In this document: positions 23,084 to 26,964 of the stretch, piece by piece
Position numbering within the stretch: the first letter of the stretch is position 1
Layout: each line of letters starts with the position of its first letter
Made by a program: the position numbers and the translations under genes
Notes under the pieces: generated by a model
The model's database searches: none
What the model was told of the DNA's origin: nothing
The model's input: the letters and a program-made list of their open reading frames with translations, nothing else
Origin: Alphaproteobacteria bacterium
GTDB taxonomy: Bacteria > Pseudomonadota > Alphaproteobacteria > UBA8366
NCBI GenBank assembly: GCA_029861675.1
Contig: JAOTYV010000025.1
Coordinates: 1-26,964, forward strand
DNA: 26,964 bases
Direction: 5' to 3'

Positions 23084-23650
23084 GTGACCGACTATGCGCC
23101 GAAACGCTTCGAGGAACCGGACCGCGAGTCCCTGCCGCCGGCGCAGCAGGCGGCCTATGACCGGATGTTCGAGGTCTATGGCGACCGGTTGCCGGGCCCC
23201 TACCGGATTTGGCTGCACTATCCCGAGTTCGCCGAGGCGATGGAGCATGTCGGGAAATACTTCCGCGAAAAAAGCGTCGTGCCGCGGCGGCTGCGCGAAA
23301 TTGCCATCATCATGGCGGCGCGCAGCATCCAGGCCGAATACGCCTGGCAATCGCACCGCCGCTCCGCCGCCAAGGAGGGCATCTCGGACGCAGCGATCGA
23401 CGCCATCCGGGAGGGCCGCGAGCCCGAGTTCGACAAGGAAGACGAAGCCGCCGTCTACGCCTATTGCAAGCAGATGCTGGACAACAACCGCGCCGACGAC
23501 GCGACCTGGGACCGCATCAACGCGGTGCTCGGCGACCGGGGCGTGATGGAGCTGACCGCGGTGACCGGCTATTACGGGCTGGTCGGCATCTTCCTGAACG
23601 CCTACCGCTTCCCGCCGACCGGCGAAGGCCCGCGCGAACTGGAGGAGTAG
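23084..23650 (+). CDS. Carboxymuconolactone decarboxylase family protein
   Basis: This 188-residue all-helical AhpD/CMD-fold protein has the core helix pair LREIAIIMAARSIQAEYAW then SHRRSAAKEGISDAAIDAI, the 'E-x-x-W-x-x-H' pattern of CMD-type members. There is no C-x-x-C, so it is not an AhpD-type peroxidase partner. A later RGVMELTAVTGYYGLVGIFLN helix is also typical. The GTG at 23084 is chosen because AGGAGG lies 8 bases upstream and the fold starts right after; the open frame further upstream overlaps the aldolase. It is the third gene of an operon with the two aldolases, consistent with hydroxy/keto-acid breakdown. The reaction is not determinable. Confidence 0.88.
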   Translation: MTDYAPKRFEEPDRESLPPAQQAAYDRMFEVYGDRLPGPYRIWLHYPEFAEAMEHVGKYFREKSVVPRRLREIAIIMAARSIQAEYAWQSHRRSAAKEGISDAAIDAIREGREPEFDKEDEAAVYAYCKQMLDNNRADDATWDRINAVLGDRGVMELTAVTGYYGLVGIFLNAYRFPPTGEGPRELEE

Positions 23651-23773
23651 GCCTGCGTTTGCCGGCCTCCGGGCGCAGTCAATTTGGCGAATTCACCATA
23701 GCCCGCCATGTTCTAACCGAACCGGCTGGGGTATGATCGCCGTCCCCGAGGCCTTCTCAAGTCGAACGGATCC

Positions 23774-24556
23774 ATGAGCACGGAACACAAGACGGTCAAC
23801 GCGGCGGTTATCATCATCGGCAATGAAATCCTGTCGGGCCGCACCCAGGACAAGAACGTCGCCCACATCGCCCTCACCCTGAACGAGGTCGGCGTGCGGC
23901 TGGCCGAGGTGCGGGTGGTGCCCGACATCGAGGAAGAGATCATCGACGCGGTCAACACGCTGCGCGCCAAGTTCGACTACGTGTTCACCACCGGCGGCAT
24001 CGGCCCGACCCATGACGACATCACCGCCGAATGCGTCTCCAAGGCGTTCGGCCGCAAGCTGATCCGCCATCCGGAGGCGTATCGCCGGCTGATCGAGCGG
24101 TACGAGCAATCGGACATGGAGCTGAACGAGGCGCGGCTGCGCATGGCCAATACGCCGGAAGACGCGACGCTGATCGACAATCCGATCTCCACCGCGCCCG
24201 GCTTCCGGGTCGAGAACGTCTTCGTCATGGCGGGCGTGCCGTCGATCATGCGGGCGATGCTGGACGGCGTGAAGGATGGGCTGGTCGGCGGCCAGCCGGT
24301 GCGGGCCCGCACCGTGCTGTGCAATCTCGGCGAAGGGACAGTCGCCGAGGCGCTGGGCGGGCTCCAGATCGATTTCCCCGATATCGATATCGGCAGCTAC
24401 CCGCAATATTCGCGCGGCCAGTTCCGCGTCAGCCTGGTGATGCGCGGCACCAACCCGGACACGCTCGACGCCTGCGTCGAAGCGGTGATGAAGATGGTGC
24501 GCGGGCTCGGCGGCGACCCCCGCCGCGAGGAAGACGAACATGCCGACAGCGGATAA
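23774..24556 (+). CDS. CinA N-terminal/MoaB-type molybdopterin-binding domain protein
   Basis: This 260-residue protein has a single MoCF-biosynthesis-type domain as in the N-terminal half of CinA. AAVIIIGNEILSGRTQDKN (10-28) and YVFTTGGIGPTHDDITAE (69-86) are the signature loops. ENVFVMAGVPSIMRAML and a C-terminal alpha/beta part follow. The CinA C-terminal deamidase domain is absent, so this is the stand-alone form often annotated 'competence/damage-inducible protein A domain'. These forms may act as ADP-ribose or CoA-type pyrophosphatases; a competence role is unsupported. The Shine-Dalgarno is weak (GGA). The last 17 bases overlap the next gene, which indicates coupled translation. Confidence 0.88.
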   Translation: MSTEHKTVNAAVIIIGNEILSGRTQDKNVAHIALTLNEVGVRLAEVRVVPDIEEEIIDAVNTLRAKFDYVFTTGGIGPTHDDITAECVSKAFGRKLIRHPEAYRRLIERYEQSDMELNEARLRMANTPEDATLIDNPISTAPGFRVENVFVMAGVPSIMRAMLDGVKDGLVGGQPVRARTVLCNLGEGTVAEALGGLQIDFPDIDIGSYPQYSRGQFRVSLVMRGTNPDTLDACVEAVMKMVRGLGGDPRREEDEHADSG

Positions 24557-26006
24557 ACGCCGCGTCCTGATCCTCGCCTTCGACGCGTTGCGGCCGGACA
24601 TGGTGACGCCGGCACTGATGCCGAACCTCTGCGCCTTTGCCGATTCCGGCGTGTTTTTCCCGCACAGCCGGGCCACCTTTCCGACCGAGACGCGGGTCAA
24701 TCAAACCGCGCTGGTCACCGGCTGTTACCCGCAGCGCCATGGCATCGTCGGCAACCGCTTTCTCGATTCCGTGGCCTCACCGGGGCGGCTGTTCAACACC
24801 GGCGACGAGACCGAGTTGTGCGAGGGCGACCGGCGGCTTGGCGGCAAGCTGGTCGATGTGCCGGTGCTGGGCGAGCTGCTGGCCGACGCGGGCAGGACGC
24901 TGGCGGTGTTGAGCTCGGGCACGCCCGGCGGCTGCCGCATGCTGCACCACAAGGCCGAGACGCTCGGCGTGTTCCGCCTCGCGCTGCACCGGCCCGACGC
25001 CTCGGTTCCGGAAGCGCGCATCGCGGCGGCGCTGGCCAAGGTCGGCGCGATCCCGCCGCATGAGATTCCCTCGCTAGACTGGCTCGGCTACACCACCGAC
25101 ACCTACCTGAACTATATCGAGCCGGAGCTCGCGCCCGACGTCACCGTGCTGTGGTATTGCGAGCCGGACAGCAGCTATCACCACCGCGGCATCGGCACCG
25201 AGGCGAACCTGGCGTCGATCCGGCGGGTCGATGCGGAGCTCGGCCGCATTCTGGACTGGCGCCGCAAGGGGCCGGGCGACTCCCTCCAGGTCGTCACCCT
25301 GTCGGATCACGGCCAGATCAGCGTGGGGGCGAAACGCCTGGGCCTCGCCGAGCGCATGGCCGAGGCGGGCTTCACGGTCGGCGAGACGACGGAGGAAGGC
25401 GCGGATGCGGCGCTCGCGCTGTCGAGTGCCGGCGGCATTTACGTGCGCGACTCCGATCCCGACCTGACGCGGCGGATCGTCGAATGGCTGCAGCGCCAGG
25501 AATGGTGCGGGCCGGTCTCCACCCGCGACGGCGACGGCGCGCTGCGCCACGCGGATATCCGTATCGACCACCGCCGCGCGCCGGATATCGGCCTGGTGCT
25601 GGCGAGCGACGACCGGGTCAATCCGCAAGGCCATGCGGGCTACACGCTGCAGGATGCGGGCTATCCGGTCGAGGGCGGGCTGCATGGCGGGCTGCACCGG
25701 GCCGAGCTGAACAACTGGCTCGCCGTGTCCGGCGACGCGTTTGCGTCGGGGCGGGAATCGCCCTTGCCCGCCGGGCTGGTCGACGTACTGCCGACCGCGC
25801 TGACCACGCTCGGCATGGCGGTGCCGGACCATGTGCAGGGTCGCGTGTTGCGCGAAGCGCTGCTTGAGACCGCGGATGCGCCGCTGCCAACCGCCGAGAC
25901 CGAAACCGTCACGGCGGAAGGCGTCGACGGCTACCGCGCCCACCTGACCGTCAGCCGGGTCGGCGACACCCCCTATCTCGACCGCGGCTGGGTCGAGCGG
26001 GGCTGA
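24540..26006 (+). CDS. Alkaline-phosphatase-superfamily phosphodiesterase/pyrophosphatase
   Basis: This 488-residue protein belongs to the nucleotide pyrophosphatase/phosphodiesterase (NPP-like) branch. Catalytic elements are AFDALRPDM (Asp15), the nucleophile ATFPTETRVNQTALVTG (Thr49), WYCEPDSSYHHRG (Asp210, His214), TLSDHGQ (Asp256, His257) and GLHGGLHRAELNNW (metal His near 383-387), so both metal sites look complete. No signal peptide is evident, so a cytoplasmic location is likely, unusual for NPPs but common for this bacterial subgroup. The ATG at 24540 has GAGGA 9 bases upstream, inside the preceding gene. Pairing with the CinA-type gene suggests linked nucleotide-phosphodiester hydrolysis (inference). 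Confidence 0.88.
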   Translation: MPTADKRRVLILAFDALRPDMVTPALMPNLCAFADSGVFFPHSRATFPTETRVNQTALVTGCYPQRHGIVGNRFLDSVASPGRLFNTGDETELCEGDRRLGGKLVDVPVLGELLADAGRTLAVLSSGTPGGCRMLHHKAETLGVFRLALHRPDASVPEARIAAALAKVGAIPPHEIPSLDWLGYTTDTYLNYIEPELAPDVTVLWYCEPDSSYHHRGIGTEANLASIRRVDAELGRILDWRRKGPGDSLQVVTLSDHGQISVGAKRLGLAERMAEAGFTVGETTEEGADAALALSSAGGIYVRDSDPDLTRRIVEWLQRQEWCGPVSTRDGDGALRHADIRIDHRRAPDIGLVLASDDRVNPQGHAGYTLQDAGYPVEGGLHGGLHRAELNNWLAVSGDAFASGRESPLPAGLVDVLPTALTTLGMAVPDHVQGRVLREALLETADAPLPTAETETVTAEGVDGYRAHLTVSRVGDTPYLDRGWVERG

Positions 26007-26108
26007 CCCGTCAATCGTTTCGGCACGGCTATTGTCCGGCCGGCGAATTCGATTTCTTATTGTGCGGTGGATCGAACCGGGGGCGTACGCGAGACAATGG
26101 GGAAAGAC

Positions 26109-26964
26109 ATGCCGATAAAATTTAAAAACATTCTGTTGGCGGCGTTCGCCATCCTGCTCGTCCTGCCGTCCGCCGCCGAGGCGCAGAAGCGCAAGGACGC
26201 GAAGGGCAGCCGCGATCATCCGGCGGTCGGCGCACGCTATCCCGGCTCGACCATCGTGCGCTACATCGCCAAGGAATTCGACGAGTACGCGCTGCTGCTG
26301 GGCAAGGTCAAAAAGGCCAAGACACCGGGCAAGCACGAAGCGCTCGAAGGCAAGCTGACGCGGGCATCGTATGAAATTGCGAAGGGGCGCACCACGCTCG
26401 AGGTCTTCCGCAATTACGAGACCGCCCTGGCCGGCAAGGGTTTCGCCACCCTGTTCAAATGCAAGAACAAGGATTGCGGCGGCCGGGCGTTCAACCATAC
26501 GGCCGTGCCCTATTGGGACGGCTTCGCCGAGAACTATTCGGATCAGCGCTATCTCGCGGCCAAGAAGGAAGGGCCGGGCGGCACCGTCTACGCAGCGCTC
26601 TATGTCGTCCGCAACCACTCGACCGGCGGGCCGAAACGCAACCGCATTTATGCGCAGCTCGACATCGTCGAGATCACGGCGATGCGCGAGAAGATGGAGG
26701 TGGTCGATGCGGCGGCGATGCAGAAGGCGCTCGACGCGGCGGGCCATATCGCGCTCTACGGCATCCTGTTCGACCACAACAGCGCCAACATCCGCCCGGC
26801 TTCGAAGAAGGCGCTGGCCGAGATCGCCAAGCTGCTGAAGGCGCGGCCGAAGCTGAAGCTGTTCGTCGTCGGCCACACGGACAATCAGGGCAAGCTCGCC
26901 TATAACCGCACGCTCTCGCAGCGCCGCGCCGAATCGGTGGTCGCCTATCTGACCAAGACCCACC
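26109..26964 (+). CDS. OmpA-family protein with signal peptide (cut by window end)
   Basis: The 285 visible residues run off the window. A Sec signal peptide is clear: MPIKFKNILLAAFAILLVLPSAAEA with likely cleavage before Gln26. The middle part (GSRDHPAVGARYPGSTIVRY, then an FKCKNKDCGGRAF segment with two Cys) is like DUF4892-type N-terminal domains, as far as I recall the family. The C-terminal part is the OmpA peptidoglycan-binding fold: ILFDHNSANIRPASKKAL, VVGHTDNQG and NRTLSQRRAESVVAYL, with the diaminopimelate-contacting Asp and Arg. An outer-membrane or periplasmic wall-anchoring role is expected. GGGGAAAG precedes the ATG. Confidence 0.88.
   Translation, partial: MPIKFKNILLAAFAILLVLPSAAEAQKRKDAKGSRDHPAVGARYPGSTIVRYIAKEFDEYALLLGKVKKAKTPGKHEALEGKLTRASYEIAKGRTTLEVFRNYETALAGKGFATLFKCKNKDCGGRAFNHTAVPYWDGFAENYSDQRYLAAKKEGPGGTVYAALYVVRNHSTGGPKRNRIYAQLDIVEITAMREKMEVVDAAAMQKALDAAGHIALYGILFDHNSANIRPASKKALAEIAKLLKARPKLKLFVVGHTDNQGKLAYNRTLSQRRAESVVAYLTKTH

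Noticed and set aside
25074..26963. 629-codon open frame on the minus strand
   Set aside because: It spans the phosphodiesterase, an intergenic gap and the OmpA gene in antisense, without motifs or ribosome binding site.

Overview
The window is about 27 kb of GC-rich, gene-dense DNA. Codon use, family content and family variants point to an alphaproteobacterium, most like the Rhodospirillales or related marine lineages: a DivJ/PleC-type kinase, an MmgE/PrpD protein paired with an isocitrate-lyase-type enzyme, an FMN-type LLM oxidoreductase, and a GreB with an N-terminal extension. This placement is inference; there is no rRNA or other marker gene here. Twenty-seven protein genes are called, two of them cut by the window edges. 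I saw no tRNA, rRNA, CRISPR array or prophage.

Layout. 1-282: end of an IS5-like insertion sequence (start of its transposase) abutting a 102-bp double-hairpin repeat. 284-2602 (-): cytoplasmic molybdopterin S/N-oxide reductase of the BisC/DMSO reductase family. 2765-4779 (+): alpha/beta hydrolase and nitronate monooxygenase. 4787-4869: a second, unrelated REP-like repeat between convergent genes. 4882-6871 (-): map, radC and a Rid-family gene as an apparent operon. 7039-10334 (+): hot-dog hydratase, GFA-type zinc protein, DUF262 protein and greB. 10359-10460: second copy of the 102-bp repeat. 10462-14381 (-): sfsA, a glutathione S-transferase, an asparaginase-fold protein and a PrpD-type dehydratase. 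14528-15418 (+): a methylisocitrate-lyase-type enzyme, divergent from PrpD. 15446-20006 (-): two paralogous histidine-kinase-like proteins and a membrane phosphoethanolamine-transferase-like protein. 20271-21317 (-): LLM flavin oxidoreductase. 21492-26964 (+): two tandem class II aldolase/adducin genes, a carboxymuconolactone-decarboxylase-family gene, a CinA/MoaB-type gene overlapping an alkaline-phosphatase-superfamily phosphodiesterase, and an OmpA-family lipoprotein-like or periplasmic gene running off the end.

How the genes may work together. Much of the content is small-molecule catabolism: two carbon-acid modules (PrpD with the lyase; LLM oxidoreductase, aldolases and CMD protein), a nitronate oxidase, a Rid protein, a GST and a formaldehyde-activating-enzyme-family zinc protein. 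The envelope and signalling block at 15446-20006 is the least ordinary part. One kinase-like gene has lost its phospho-acceptor helix and carries a low-complexity linker there instead. Its neighbour is a normal-looking kinase with a degenerate receiver, and both share an 18-bp upstream box at the same distance from the start. The transferase upstream of them lacks the expected nucleophile. The other notable signal is the pair of 102-bp repeats: gap-free, 91% identical, each starting one base after the TAG stop of a minus-strand gene.
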